Source: Cryptococcus deneoformans JEC21 (Eukaryota; Basidiomycota; Tremellomycetes; Tremellales; Cryptococcaceae). Taken from it: DNA of 64,000 nucleotides. The notes beneath the pieces are model-generated. The model was not told the origin of the DNA. It was given only the letters and a program-made list of their open reading frames with translations, and searched no databases. Below are positions 40,550 to 52,883 of this stretch, one piece after another (position 1 is the stretch's first letter; the number at the start of each line of letters is the position of its first letter). The position numbers and the translations under genes are program-made. Location of the stretch: positions 357,001-421,000 of the forward strand of contig NC_006685.1 in the NCBI RefSeq assembly GCF_000091045.1, read 5' to 3'.

Positions 40550-42646
40550 TCAGAAACCTTGCTCCGCCAGGTAGTCGGTCTTTTCGGTAGCATATCATCA
40601 TCATCAATCTTTGAAACTGTAAACGCAACGGGCCAAAAACAAAAAAACACTTACGACCTCGAGGTAAAAAGTAGCAGGTTTAAAAGCTATTGGCTTTCCC
40701 GTCCACCCAGCTACTGCATATCTAACCGTGTTGACCCATCCGACCCTTTCTTCACATCAGTATACGGCAAACTGTGACGAACAAGTAATTGGTCCAATGC
40801 AAATAATGGCTTACAAGTCTAAATGGTTCACTCCCACCAGGGTGCCCCTATATTCACCCCACATTGCACTATGGACAGAGACCAATCCGTCATTTGCTCC
40901 TTCCTTTGCGTAGATGATGGAATGAGGCCATTTAAAAGTATCAAGCAACCCCGGCTCGAAACTCGCACCCCATGAATAGTATTTGACGTCTTCGCTGTCA
41001 ACCACTTCCGCATTGAATTCTTTCATCGAGTTCGTACCCAGAGCACTGAAGGCCGAGCCGTCACCGGACTGTGGGAGACGCATTGTTTCCAACAGCCCAA
41101 GTAGTGACGGTAGCCGCTCACGTCCAATGACGTTATCAATCAAATAGTCCGCAAAGGGTGAGCCACGGTGAGGGGTGGAGATGGTCGTCAGCGAGATTGG
41201 CTTGAATGACTTGTCTTTGATCTGAGATACAAGATATCGGCAGTCAAGCCCGCCCTGAAAATGGTGTATCAGCGATGATAGTTGCCTGGGCGAAAGGAGG
41301 AAGAAAAAGAAAATAGATTAACCATGCTATGTCCTACCAGGTTGATCTCCCGCCCTGGATATTTCTCCGAGATGAAATCCGCGAGGATTCGAGCGCGGTC
41401 TTTGATAGAAGAAGTAGCAGGCACTCTAGCAATCAAGACTTCTACGCCATTTGATTCTAATACTTCCCTTATACCCCTCCAATGGGATATTTGAAGACTG
41501 CTTCCTGTCAGCAGCAGCCAAAAGGGGAGATCCATGATGACATACGGGGGCATACTAGCCGGGCCGAGATAATCAAATCCCAAAAGGCCGTGACAGAACA
41601 CCACAGGGTGTTTCGGAGACCGATCTTGTCATCTGATCAGCGACAATCTCACCAATACACATATTCGACGCACATTTCTTTCTTAGCTTTTCTTGCTCTT
41701 CTTCAACAGTGTCTGCCTTGTCTTCCTCGCTCATCATCTGATCTACTTTTCCTTTATTCCCACTCCACCATCCACTCGCCCAAGAGCCCCAGTCATCCTG
41801 TGACGAAGATGTGGAGAAATTTCGTTTCCCAAAATCTAGACTAGGCTTCGACGGAAAAGACACGCGAGGGAGAGAGAAATTAAAGTTGGGCATCATGTTC
41901 GCCACAGACGACTCTCCAGCCGACTTGGCAGTGGGAGCCGATAAAAGCCCAGTTATCGTTCTTTGAAGGTGTAGAGAAGGGGTGTCTGAAGACGCAGAAC
42001 CTCTACGATGAAACGATAGTTCCAGAGGCAAGCCGGTGGTAGGATCAAGATCAGGAAAAGGTTCGTCTGACAGTGCTGTGGTAGGCACCGACCTTTGCCA
42101 TAAGCTCGACCCTTCACCTGCTCCTATGACCATGCTTTCTGATACGGACCATCGCCGTCCATGTTGAGGTTGTTCAAGGGACGGACAACTCACGCTTGCT
42201 GTTGGTAACGTAGATCTTGCAAGCTGGGAAAGTAGACGAGGATGTCGCGGCCGTAAAGAGGGAGGGTAGTGGACCCTAGGGGGTTCAGGTATGGGTGAAG
42301 GACAGGCTCTGTCAAATGATGATTCAAGGCTTGAGGAGAGGGACGTTGGTGATATCGAAGTGTGTATTGCCTCGTCTATGAGAGCAGGTACAGAGCTAGT
42401 GGAACCCTCAATTTCTCTCTCTTTACCAGGATTCGGTTGAATAAGTAGTGGATCTGCTCTTTGCTTGCCTTTGCGCCTGCTCTTAGCAGCTCCATCCGCA
42501 GTTTCAGTGGATGGCGGCTGTTGATGATGACGAATGTCGGAACGGGATTGTGAGTTAAACGTTTGACGTGCGGAATTGCCGACTTTGTGGGGTTGATACA
42601 TTGCCTTGGTAGGATGGTAGAGGGTTCTAGGGGCTCTTGGGAGCAT
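40550..42646 (-). CDS. Alpha/beta-hydrolase lipase
   Basis: Starts MLPRAPRTLYHPTKAMYQPH at 42646. The first 300 residues are Ser/Pro-rich and look disordered, with a basic N-terminal end. The lipase domain reads HPVVFCHGLLGFDYLGPASM (oxyanion strand), EVLIARVPATSSIKDRARI, then INLVGHSMGGLD with the nucleophile Ser. It continues LTTISTPHRGSPFADYLID, AKEGANDGLVSVHSAMWGEY (candidate acid) and VGVNHLDLYAVAGWTG (candidate His). The final exons end TDYLAEQGF at 40552-40550. The pattern is of a triacylglycerol-type lipase. No secretion signal is visible, so it is probably intracellular. Substrate unknown. Confidence 0.88.
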
Positions 42647-42882
42647 TCAAGCTAGACCACGGGAGGATAGGGTTGTCAACGAAATAGAGATGTAGACTGA
42701 CTGTGCTGGAAGATGACCGCATTCGACTTTCGCGACAGATCAACAACGTTCAGCGTCGACGTCATCATTTGTACACCTCGTGTTTGTTTTCATTCAAGAG
42801 AAATACACTTCACATCGCTCTCCTTTGAAATAAAGCGTACTTTCCAGTTCTTGTTACAGGGTCCCTTGCCAAATTAATCACA

Positions 42883-45800
42883 ATGTCTTCCCCCCATAAG
42901 CAGTCCAAACTTACTTCACATCAGTGCAGGAAACTCAACGAACCGCTCCTACCTCTACATCTCGCCTTGGCCTGGATAATCATTCGTGTTTTCCCCATCG
43001 ACAGCGATCTACAGAGCTTGCCTGTATATTCTTTGCAGTTCACGCAAAAGGTACTCCACATAGTGGGTCGTGAAATACTAGATGTAAGTATGAAATCAAA
43101 TTAAATACTTCGAATCCCATTTTTGACTGACAATTCTACAGGTTGGAAGCGAGCCAGCAACCTTCGGGTCTCTGAAGATGGAACTCGACCGTCTCGTCAA
43201 GGCCGAGACCGTCCAAATAATTAGAAGAAATGAGAAGAAGAGATCGCGAGGCGTTCATATTGAACATGAGTTTGAAGATGCTGAAAAGAATCGAAGCTGG
43301 CTTGGTGACATGGTAATAAACAACTATTTGAATGCCGATGTAAACTAACCGGCTTATCAGTGCGACAGATTTGGCGACATAGCAGATGGATGTAGTTTTA
43401 TTGATGGTAAGGACATTTTAAAAAGCAACGTCCATATTCTGACAGTGTCTTAGGTCTGGATAAGGAGTTACGAGAAAGACTAAACTATGGGGACGATGAT
43501 GAAGTAAGTACTCGGATACACTATTTTGCTGATCACCACAGCCGATTGAAATGCCTCCTCCAATAGTGCGTTCCTCTCCTCCATTAAGCTGACTGCCGTG
43601 CTAATGTATTCCCATAGGAACGACACTCACCCCTTGGTATATTCTGCCGAAATCTCATCAACATATTACGCAAACTTTCCTTCGATGAGACTGCACATCT
43701 TTCACGGGAGGTATCTAAATGGTGTGGAGTAGGGACTAGCGGGTCATCGAAACCGGTAACTGCGTGGTCTCTTGATCGTAAGTTTGATACAGTTTGGGAG
43801 AGACTGTAGCTAACTGGACCGACAGGTAAATCTGGCATGGAGGACAACCTGGACAAAAGAATTCAAGCTATGCAAGAGTACGCAATTTTCGTTTCATTTA
43901 TAGCTCATGATTAACTGCTTTACCAGCTATCAGGCTGCCAAGTCGTCAGCCGATTACTCGGGAGCTTTAGCGTCGTTACGAGAGTTTTACGATTACCAAT
44001 TCCCTTCCGTCAACAAAGGACAACACCAACATGCTTTACTGAATATTGCCGTTTTCCATTACTCAACAGGAGGTCTAGAGTCCGCACGATCGGTGAGCTA
44101 AATAGCCTACATGGTGTTGTATCGTAGGGCTTACCTATGATATCAAGGCCATTAATGAGGCCATCCGCGTGGCAAGGACAGCTGGCGACAAAGCATGTCT
44201 TCAGCACTGTACCAGGTGAGCTAGGTTGCAATTAGCATTCCAGAATCATCCTCACGATGGCCAGCCTTTCCCAGCGTCTTGAGACTGAAGTCAACTCTCT
44301 GGCTTTTACGGCTACTGAAACGCTGAAAATTCATCAAACTCCCATACCTTCCTCTCGCCTGCCCGATGTTTCCACGCCGATGGATGAATTATGGGCAGTG
44401 AAAACTGCTCTCGACCTTGTAAATGATTCTTATAAGCCCTTGTGATAGCTTCAATGGGCTGATGCCTTACGATAGGGTGAACCTGTTCACATTGCATTCC
44501 GGCGCATCCATGCTGCATTGGGTAAGGAGTATCAGACCGAAGCCTTGGATGATGAGGACGAGCGCCTGTCTCCTAAGCAGTGGGCTACTGGACAAGGTCT
44601 TGAGGAGGCTGCTTGGCATGCCACTCAAGCTGGGCTATGGAACCTCCTCGGTGAGCATGCCAGCATGACTTTGGGGGAATTATAGAAAGTGTTGACAACA
44701 ACTAAGGGTCAAATGCTTTGGCGAATTTTCATGAAGAATTGGCTCTCAGTGAAGTAGAACCTTGGAGCGACGGAGGCTTGACAGTGATCCTTGTTCAGGC
44801 ACAGAGGGTGAGGTTTGATTTCAAACCGGGTATCATTGTTGACAAATGCGGGTGACGATAGATTGCTGAAAAGGGAGAGTATGATCAGGCGCTCGCGGTA
44901 TTGCTGGACATTGTAAACTTACATGGATTAACGATATCTCAGTACCATACGTGGTCGAGGACTGTATGGACATTATTAGAACGGCGAGCAACTTTGAAGT
45001 CAGTTGTTCATTCTTACCTAGAAAGACGATGGTTGCTGACTGAAAAAGTAGCGGGAATCCTGATACCCTCTCTTATCTTTCATCTCTTCAGCCTCCTAAG
45101 CGCTATTCCTCGAGATTTGGACCCGGAGGCCCCTTACGAGAGTATGGACATCCGAAACCTATCCCCCTGCCAATGGACGGCTGCTATGAGGAGGTCAGGA
45201 ACGATGGAAAATTTTCCACCCAAATATCTCTGCTTCAGGATCACGTTCGTTCTTCCCTTTCAATGGCTACGGAACTTCGGCTTTCCTCAGCACCGTCTCA
45301 CCTAGTTTTGCCGCATGTCCTGTCTGCGGTCCAACTATCTAGTGAGCTTGGCATGTGGAGACTCTACAGATTTGGAGTAGTAGTACTCGCAGAAGTTATG
45401 CTTGGCATGGAAGCTGTGCCTTTGAGCAAAAAAGCTATCCATGAAATTGAGAGCGTATGGTCGCAGGTAGGTCTAATGGATTATTTTATTTTATTTTTGG
45501 GGGAGGAAATAAGCTAACAAGTTGTTAGCTTATTGCATCAGACGACTACGAGGCCCTGGCGAGAGGGGCACTTGTCATAGCCAAAGGATACATTGAGCTT
45601 TCGCTGGATAGTGGGTCCACTGCTGAACATGGTTCGTGTCTTTACAGTAAATCAACAGAAAGCGGCTAACAGTTTCCCAGATTCGGCCAATGATCACCTT
45701 TTCCAAGCTTTCACGTACGCTAAACTTCTGGAATCCCGCTCGCTTGTCATGGAAATAACCTCATTGCTCGCCCTCCTGTCAGAATTGCGCCTATCCGGAG

Positions 45801-45979
45801 AATTTGCCGATAGTGCCTACATCAGGGGTAGTAAAAAGAGTAGGGATAGTATGGTCGATGCCTATGAGGAAGCGCAGAAAGGGGTGGGTGAGGCATTCTC
45901 CAAAGGGGACATGATTGTGAGAGAGGTGGCTGAAGTGGTCAAATGGGTTGGCGTGAGAGTTGCTGAAGGATGGAAGTGA
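42883..45979 (+). CDS. APC5: Anaphase-promoting complex subunit 5
   Basis: Starts MSSPHKQSKLTSHQCRKLNE at 42883. Many short introns. The N-terminal part has FPIDSDLQSLPVYSLQ and SPLGIFCRNLINILRKLSFD. TPR-like helical repeats follow: SADYSGALASLREFYDYQFP, ALLNIAVFHYSTGGLESARS, AINEAIRVARTAGDKACLQH, EAAWHATQAGLWNLL, and GEYDQALAVLLDIV. The end is FSKGDMIVREVAEVVKWVGV. This matches Apc5, a scaffold TPR subunit of the APC/C platform, the ubiquitin ligase that triggers anaphase. Length about 770 aa. Divergent from the lipase by 236 bp. Confidence 0.88.
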
Positions 45980-46504
45980 AGACATCATAGCCACCATCAC
46001 CCTATATGGTGCCTCCTTGCTGGAGCGAATTTGTTGAATCCGGCCGTTACTATTAAGCTATCGGACCTATAATGTAATGATGATACTATTACTCAGCTCC
46101 AATCTCGCTCATGTGGCAAATGGGCCATATTTCGTCGCTTACAGATTACCTGTTCATTGTATGTAGTCGATAAAGGTTATTATGAAGTGTCAATGTCAAC
46201 TGTATTTAAGGGCCGAACTTCGGTTGTCAGTTTCCTTCCTTCCGTTGTTTTGTGTATTGGCTACAGACAGAAGAGGGCCCCGTGTAGGGAGTCTTCATTA
46301 TGCGATCAACCAACTCTTCTCGGCCCCGCCGGCTTCCGGGTCCATTATGTAAACAAAGATTTAAAGGCGGTTACGTCCGCCATATAACTCCACATTAATT
46401 TTGATATTTTTAGGATCCCAGAGGCAAGCAGCAAGAACTTCGCAAGGGTTTTATTGCATCTATCTTACCGCTTTCGGTATCTATACACAGAAGGATAATT
46501 TATA
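45980..46504. other. Intergenic region upstream of LSG1
   Basis: 525 bp between the tandem APC5 and LSG1 genes. A GGCGG-N6-CCGCC inverted repeat is at 46366-46381. No gene detected. Confidence 0.55.
46366..46381. promoter_or_regulatory. GGCGG-N6-CCGCC inverted repeat
   Basis: Contains CGG-N6-CCG, the geometry bound by some Zn2Cys6 dimers (for example yeast Ppr1). It lies about 125 bp before the LSG1 ATG. Binding is inferred. Confidence 0.4.
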
Positions 46505-49044
46505 ATGGTGAGTATATGATCTATGACTCACTGATGCGTAGCCTTCACTGATCCTTACACAGCCGCCCCGAACAAAAGTTCAGTCTTCCGGACTCGGTAA
46601 AGCGCTGATCAATCGCAAAGCCAAGGAAGCAGTTGCACCTAAGGAGTCCCAGCTTGTACGTGTGGTATCTAATCTTAGCATGCCTGATTCCTGATTATCT
46701 TTAATAGTACACCCTTGATGACAACAATCCTTTGGCATCCGTCACCCATGAGCGCGATCTCGACGAATTTCTGGCCAACGCTGCTCTGGCAGATCAAGAT
46801 TTCACAACCGAACGTACCAAGCTACGAGTGATATCTGCTCCTAACATGCCTACGCCATCTACCAATCCATTTTTGCTATCCGCTGAAGAGGAGAAGGAAG
46901 TCACCAAGAAGAAGAGGGATTTCCAGGGGGATTTGACTGTGCCTCGACGACCGCCTTGGACAAGGCAGATGACAAGGTTGGAGTTGGAAAAGCAGGAACG
47001 GGAGTCTTTCCTGGAGTGGAGAAGAGACATCGCAAAGTAGGTGGGATTCCATACGGCTGTGACAATGACTAAAAATGATGATACGCGACAGGCTCGCTGA
47101 AACGTCTAACCTTTTGCTTACGCCTTTTGAGCGTAATGTCCAACTTTGGCGTCAACTTTGGCGTGTCCTTGAGCGTTCTCAACTCGTCGTTCAAATCGTG
47201 GATGCTCGAAATCCTCTTGGTTTTAGGTGTCAGGATCTGGAGAACTACGTGAAGGAGATCGGTAGCGACGAAAATGACGAAGAGATTACCGTGGCAGGCA
47301 AAGGAAAGAGAAGAAGCTTATTGCTGATAAATAAGGCTGACTTATTGACATATGATCAAAGGTTAGTGTAGGCTATTCTTCTGCCCTCCTCTATTGCTTA
47401 TCTATATTTATTAGGTCTGCTTGGGCCGAGTATTTCGAGAAGGAAGGCATCTCGTACGCGTTCTTCTCCGCTGCGAATGCTGCTGCTGCTCAAGAACAGG
47501 CAGAGAAACAGCGATTAAGGCAACAAGAAGAATATGATGGACCCAAAGGGTCTAGTGAGGAAAATGAAGAAGAATCTGAAGAGCAGCAGGATGAGACTGA
47601 GGATGAGCAGGATGAGACTGAGGAGGAGCATTTGATTAATGATCTCAGAGAAACCCATCTCGATGAGGAAGATTGGTCTTCAGAAAGTGCCGGAAGGAGT
47701 GGGAATGTTTCAAGGTCGGAAGTAGACGAAAAACTTGCCGAGGGGCAGACTCTATCTTTATCTGAAGTCGCCCAGGATGTCGGAGCCAGGTTTGGGGAGT
47801 CTACGGAACAGGAAGACGTAAGAACAAGAGTTCTCACCGTTACCGAGCTGGAAGATCTTTTCATCAATGCAGCACCAGACTTGAAAGGTAGATAACACTC
47901 ATTTTAGTACGTGCGTGCTGACAACTTTGCTAGACTTTGCCACTCCTCAGCACCCCAATCCCAAGCTTATGGTCGGTTTGGTTGGCTACCCTAATGTTGG
48001 TAAATCATCCACGATCAACTCCCTCCTCGGTGCCAAGAAAGTGTCTGTTTCTGCAACTCCCGGTAAAACCAAGCATTTCCAGACTCTTGTACTCTCTGAC
48101 ACCATCACTCTGTGTGATTGTCCCGGTCTTGTCTTCCCGCAGTTTGCCAACACTCAAGCGGACATGGTCGTTGATGGTGTATTACCAATCGACCAAATGA
48201 GAGAGTATTCTGCTCCTGTGGATTTGCTGTGTAAACGAATACCGAGGGAGATATTGGAGGGTACCTATGGTATTAGGATTGATGTTAAGGACGAAGAAGA
48301 GGGCGGAACAGGTAAAGTGGGGTGGGAAGAGTTCTTATCTGCTTATGCGAGTAAGTTGTTCAAACTCATATCATTCACGATGCTTACTTGTTGATAGTCG
48401 CTCGCGGTATGACTCGATCTTCTTTCGGTATGCCGGACACTTCTCGTGCCGCACGATACGTCTTGAAGGATTATGTCAATGCCAAACTTTTGTTTGCCCA
48501 TCCCCCGCCGGGTATAGACGCCGACGATTTTATGTCAGTCTCTCGAGCTGAAACTATTGCACGTATCGAGGAGTCATACGAGAATGGCAGAAAACGTGCA
48601 CCCGTGACTCATGTCTCGAAGAATGCCGATACTTACGTTCAGCCTGCATCAGCAAAGGCTAAGGATTCTCTGGATGATGAGACAGAGCAGGGACAAGATC
48701 AAACTAAGAGAGAAAGGCAGTCTACTAGTAGACAGGTCAAGTCTACTGCTGCTTCTGCTCCCGCACGTTCTGGTCGCGAGAAGGCGTCGGCCCTTGATTC
48801 TGTGTACTTCAATGAAAGTGGGGCACAGCCACGTTTGGTCATCAAGGGGCGTAATCAGCCTGGTGATGCACAGGAAGGAGGGCAAGGATTTTCAAGGACT
48901 ACCAGATATCCCCATCAGAGGTTGTTGGGACCTGACGGGATGCCCATTCTCGGTGCTGGAGGAAGAGACTTGGGAGGGGCAAATGGGAAGAAGCACTTCA
49001 AGAGAAAGGAAGGGAAAAAAAGATCCGGCAAGGGTTACGATTAG
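46505..49044 (+). CDS. LSG1: Lsg1, GTPase for 60S ribosomal subunit release/export
   Basis: The ATG at 46505-46507 is directly followed by an intron (GTGAGT...CACAG); the next exon starts PPRTKVQSSGLGKALINRKA. The GTPase motifs are in the circularly permuted order of this family: DAR motif (LVVQIVDARNPLGF), G4 (LLINKADLLTYDQR), then G1 (VGYPNVGKSSTINSLLG), G2 (VSATPGKTKHFQT) and G3 (CDCPGLVFPQF). An acidic insert with a 21-bp direct repeat (around 47585-47626) lies between G4 and G1. The basic tail ends KRKEGKKRSGKGYD. Lsg1 removes the export adaptor Nmd3 from cytoplasmic pre-60S particles. Confidence 0.96.
47585..47626 (+). repeat. Two-copy 21-bp coding repeat in LSG1
   Basis: CAGGATGAGACTGAG occurs twice in frame with a 21-bp period, coding for an acidic QDETEDE-type stretch. 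Such repeats often vary in copy number between strains. Confidence 0.65.
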
Positions 49045-49624
49045 CTACTGATCTGACATGTATGCAGCCCGATGACTGCACCTTTGAACTGTTTTACACA
49101 TAAAAAATAAGGACAACAGGTTCACTTTATGTCCTTCAGTCATTTGCCGTTGTCGGTCTGTCTATCAAAATCCTAAATCTGTGGTACTATTACTGGAACT
49201 GTAATTTACTTCGACGGTTGTCGGACCGAACGAGGAACGATAACAGTGAATTGTCGGCACGCATTTTAGCCGGCGGCATCGAGGGGGGCTCCTGCTTTCG
49301 TAAGAGGAGGGAGATCTTTTATTACCAAGATGCGTTATATAATTGGTAAGAGATCCGCGTTAGCAGTTGGCAGACCGTCGGTTCTGTTAAACTGCAAAAT
49401 GGTTCATTTAACCATTATTTGTATGTGCAGCGCTGCTCCTCTTCGCTCTGTGACGACTTCCGGTCATCTGACCGAACGGTAAAACGGTAGAAGCAGTAGA
49501 CTGGATCAGCATGTTCCACCCAGCTATATATCATGCAGCTACCCATAAAAATCCATAGGTCTCTCCCACAACTTGCAATCCTCCTCGACCGCAGCAAAAG
49601 ACGATCAGCGTTCAACAACCGATC
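49045..49624. other. Intergenic region, promoter of DUF1479 gene
   Basis: 580 bp. It contains an unusual density of CGG and CCG triplets (49215, 49222, 49226, 49255, 49271, 49375, 49379, 49461, 49472, 49477, 49485) and a TATATA at 49525-49530, about 95 bp before the ATG. No gene found. Confidence 0.55.
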
Positions 49625-51634
49625 ATGCTAAGAACATCAGGCTCGACAAACAAAGTGCTCCTATCCCGGCTGGGTTGCAGACTCATGCAAACCCAGACAG
49701 CTGGGGGACGAGCTCCCAATCTGCCTCTTCCAAGCATGGTGGGCTCTAAACCTCCCAGGAAAGAGCGTGAGGAGGGCAACGTAAGTGGTGAAACCTCGTT
49801 TAATAATACTGTCATACACCCAACTATTGGTCTACTTTCCCGAACTACTGGTCCCTTCATTTGCTGATGATTGCCGTAGATTAGCTCCGTGTTCTCTTCC
49901 CTTTCGGGAGAAGCTGAAAAGCCACTTCCACCTCGTTTTGCCGAGCTCAAACGGACCATTATTGGAGAGGAGGCCAATCAAAGAAGGCTTATTGCAGGAT
50001 GGGAGAGATTGACAAAGAGATTGCGCGATGCTGCAGAAGAGATTGAGAGGAAGCAACAGGATGTAAGTGAGGTTGCATGAGGTATACTTGCCCTTCCCCG
50101 TCATTGATGATACTTCTTGCTTCAGAATATTCCTCAAACCTCCTACGACGAATTCATTAATGGAGGGAATGCAAGCCTCATTGAGCGCATCAAAGCCTGC
50201 GGAGCAGTAATTATTCGAGGTGTAGTCGATGAGCAAACCGCGCTCAAGTGGCTCGAAGATGTCAAGGCATACATTGCAAAGAATCCATCTGTTAAAGGCT
50301 TCCCAGAGAATGACAAGCAAGTGTTTGAACTTTAGTATGTTGCATATCCCAATTTCTTGATCAACAGTTCATGAATGTGAACCTATTCTAGCTGGTCAAA
50401 ATCGCAGCTGGCCGCTCGTTCACATCCCCGCTCAATGGCAATCCAAAGAGCTCTACTTTCCCTCTTTTCTCACAATCCCAGTGCACCTGTGTCTCTCCAT
50501 ACCCCTGTTACATACGCTGATCGTCTCCGCATTCGGCATCCTGGGGACGCTCAGTTTGCTCTTGGTCCCCATGCGGACGGTGGGAGTGTCGAGAGATGGG
50601 AGGACGAGACGTACCGCAAGGTATACCAAAGATGCTTGGAGGGTAGATGGGAGGAATTTGACGCATGGACCATTGGCGAAAGGGCTTTGGCTAATCAAAA
50701 CATGTACGACGGTCCTGGATCAGTACGTGCCTGATATCTATTTGCCATTGTTTGATGCCCGGCTGAGAGAATCACAGTGTGGGGTTTTTAGAGCATTCCA
50801 AGGTTGGACTTCCATGTCTGACACTGGTCCTAATGAGGGGACTTTGAGGGTTTATCCCCTGATAAAGGAGCTCACGGCTTACACTATGATGCGACCCCTT
50901 TTCCGGTATGTCTGAACCAGCCGGGAATGCTTATTAACACTTGCCAAAGAGAGAAACAGCCTCGAGCGACTCTTTCTCGAGACGAATACCTCTCGCCTGC
51001 GAACTGGGAGCTTGATTTTGAGACTTCACGGTTCCCCAATTCCCCCTTGGCCAGATGCCAAGAGTACAATGATGAAACTCATCCTCATCTTGAACTGGAA
51101 AGGACGATGGTCAGTGTGCCTCGAGTCAAGCCTGGAGATCAGGCTTGGTGGCATGGAGGTGAGTAATCAGTCGGTCAGTCTAGATTATGAAGCTAATAGC
51201 ACCCCCATCGCAAACAGACATGATTCACTCCGTAGAATCCATGCACCAAGGCCAAGGGCCTTCGGCGGTCCTCTATATTCCTGCAGTTCCTCTCACACCT
51301 CAAAACGCAGATTATGTCCGAGACCAGAGAAGCCAGTTCATGCAAGGAAGGCCAGCACCCGATTTTCCAGGAGGCGTTGGCGAGAGCAGCTTTGCCGGTC
51401 GGGGTACTCAAGAGGATATTGAAAGTCATGATGGTAGACAGGCGTGGGTCTTCTCTTCTCATTCCTGAGGGCAAAGAACTGATGATCTCGAAGTATGGGG
51501 TTGGAACCATTTGAAATAAACGAGCGACTTGCCCCAGGTGAGCGCCAAGTGAGGCAACAGGCGTAAGTTCATCATAATCAATATTGGAACTTTTTTCACT
51601 AATATCGCCCAGCAATGAAATACTTGGATTCTAA
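49625..51634 (+). CDS. DUF1479 protein, probable Fe(II)/2-oxoglutarate oxygenase-like
   Basis: Starts MLRTSGSTNKVLLSRLGCRL at 49625; the Arg/Ser/Leu-rich start may be a mitochondrial targeting sequence. Exons join through FAELKRTIIGEEANQRRLIA, IKACGAVIIRGVVDEQTALK and LRIRHPGDAQFALGPHADGG. An HxD pair (PHADGGSVERW) and a later His (WHGDMIHSVE) could form the metal site of a cupin-type oxygenase. Then GTLRVYPLIKELTAYTMMRP and GPSAVLYIPAVPLTPQNADY. Two 3' introns precede NEILGF and the stop at 51632-51634. The substrate is unknown. Convergent with the cyclophilin gene, gap 74 bp. Confidence 0.88.
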
Positions 51635-51708
51635 GGATTTGAAGTGAAGAATGATGAATAGGGCAGTAGTTTGAAGGTAGCATTTGATTTTGTCATACAT
51701 ATTCCCGC

Positions 51709-52459
51709 TTAAGCAGGCATGGCGACAGCCAGCCCTCCTCCTTGCGTAGCGTCACCCAGTCTCGCTCGATGTATCTTGATTTCCTCCACTGGTCTGTCGT
51801 CCTTGTCCGTTCGCACAGCCTCTAATCTCTGAATGGTCTTCATACCAGAAGACACTCGACCGAATATCGTGTGCTTTCCGTCGAGGTACGGTGTCGGGGC
51901 CTAGACGAAGGACCTGAGTTAGTTTTCATTTCGGCGACCACAATAAGTTTACGAACACATGTGATGAAGAATTGTGAACCTATTGATCGGATGCACATTC
52001 ATAAATATCACACCAATGTCTGTAGACGTGGGGACTCACCATTAGTATTCGGTCCAGAATTAGCCATGGCCAAGATTCCCGCACCAACAAATCTCAGCTC
52101 GGGGTGGATTTCGTCGGCAAACCTATCGCCATAAATTGAGGTTCCACCTCGCCCCGTTCCTGTTGGGTCACCACCTTGAATCATGAAATTCTGCTCATGT
52201 TAATTTTCGAACAGACATCCCATCTTATAAGCAATAGACGTACAGGGATAATTCGATGGAAAATGACACCGTTGTAATAGCCTCGCTCCGCCAGCTTGGC
52301 AAAGTTGTTACATGTCTGCCATTCAGTTTTTAGCCATGTGAACTTACGAGCTACAAAACTATCATTACTAACCTTGGGCGCATGGGCCGTGTAGAGTTCG
52401 ACAGTGAATGAACCGACGGAAGTGTCGAATGTGACGTATGTTGGAGAAGGGCCTGACAT
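51709..52459 (-). CDS. PPIL1-type cyclophilin (peptidyl-prolyl isomerase)
   Basis: Starts [20 protein letters not shown] at 52459. The catalytic cyclophilin core is complete: [20 protein letters not shown] with the active-site Arg, [35 protein letters not shown], then [20 protein letters not shown] and [15 protein letters not shown]. The SQFFITC segment is carried by a 23-nt exon (51957-51979). The end [19 protein letters not shown] adds a short Gly/Ala tail. PPIL1 relatives sit in activated spliceosomes with SKIP. About 175 aa, slightly longer than the 166 aa human protein. Confidence 0.94.
51957..51979 (-). other. 23-nt microexon in the cyclophilin gene
   Basis: Between a 60-nt intron (51980-52039) and a downstream intron starting GTTCGT at 51956, a 23-nt exon encodes most of SQFFITC. 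Without it the conserved QFF of the active site would be lost. Confidence 0.7.
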
Positions 52460-52883
52460 GGTGATGAAGGGCGGTGGTGGTCCAGTTGATTTCGAGTCTG
52501 TCGAGTTGGCAGCGGTAGATTAGAGGTACTCTCTCGGGAAGAGTATTTCCTTATAAATTTCCAGATGTATGAGTATCTGATAAAGAAGAAATTCACGACA
52601 AAACCGACAGCTGAGTTCTTCGTGACGATCGATACGTCGAAGGCGGACGAGTAACGAAAACAAATGGATTAGAAATAACAAAAGTGGACGATTTAAATCA
52701 ATTTATTAGCGTTTCAACCACAGCACTCAACAAGTTCACTACAGACATTTGATTCCGCTAATAACGGCCCAATGAACGCGTTCCGCAACCAGCTCGCGCA
52801 GCTGTCCACAACGAATGAAGTTCCCAAATGCACATTACTCCTTTCTCTTTATATGCATAAACGACTCTCCTACATCAGTTAAT
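52460..52883. other. Divergent cyclophilin / ERV46 promoter
   Basis: 424 bp between the divergent start codons. No strong motif or gene recognised. Confidence 0.5.
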
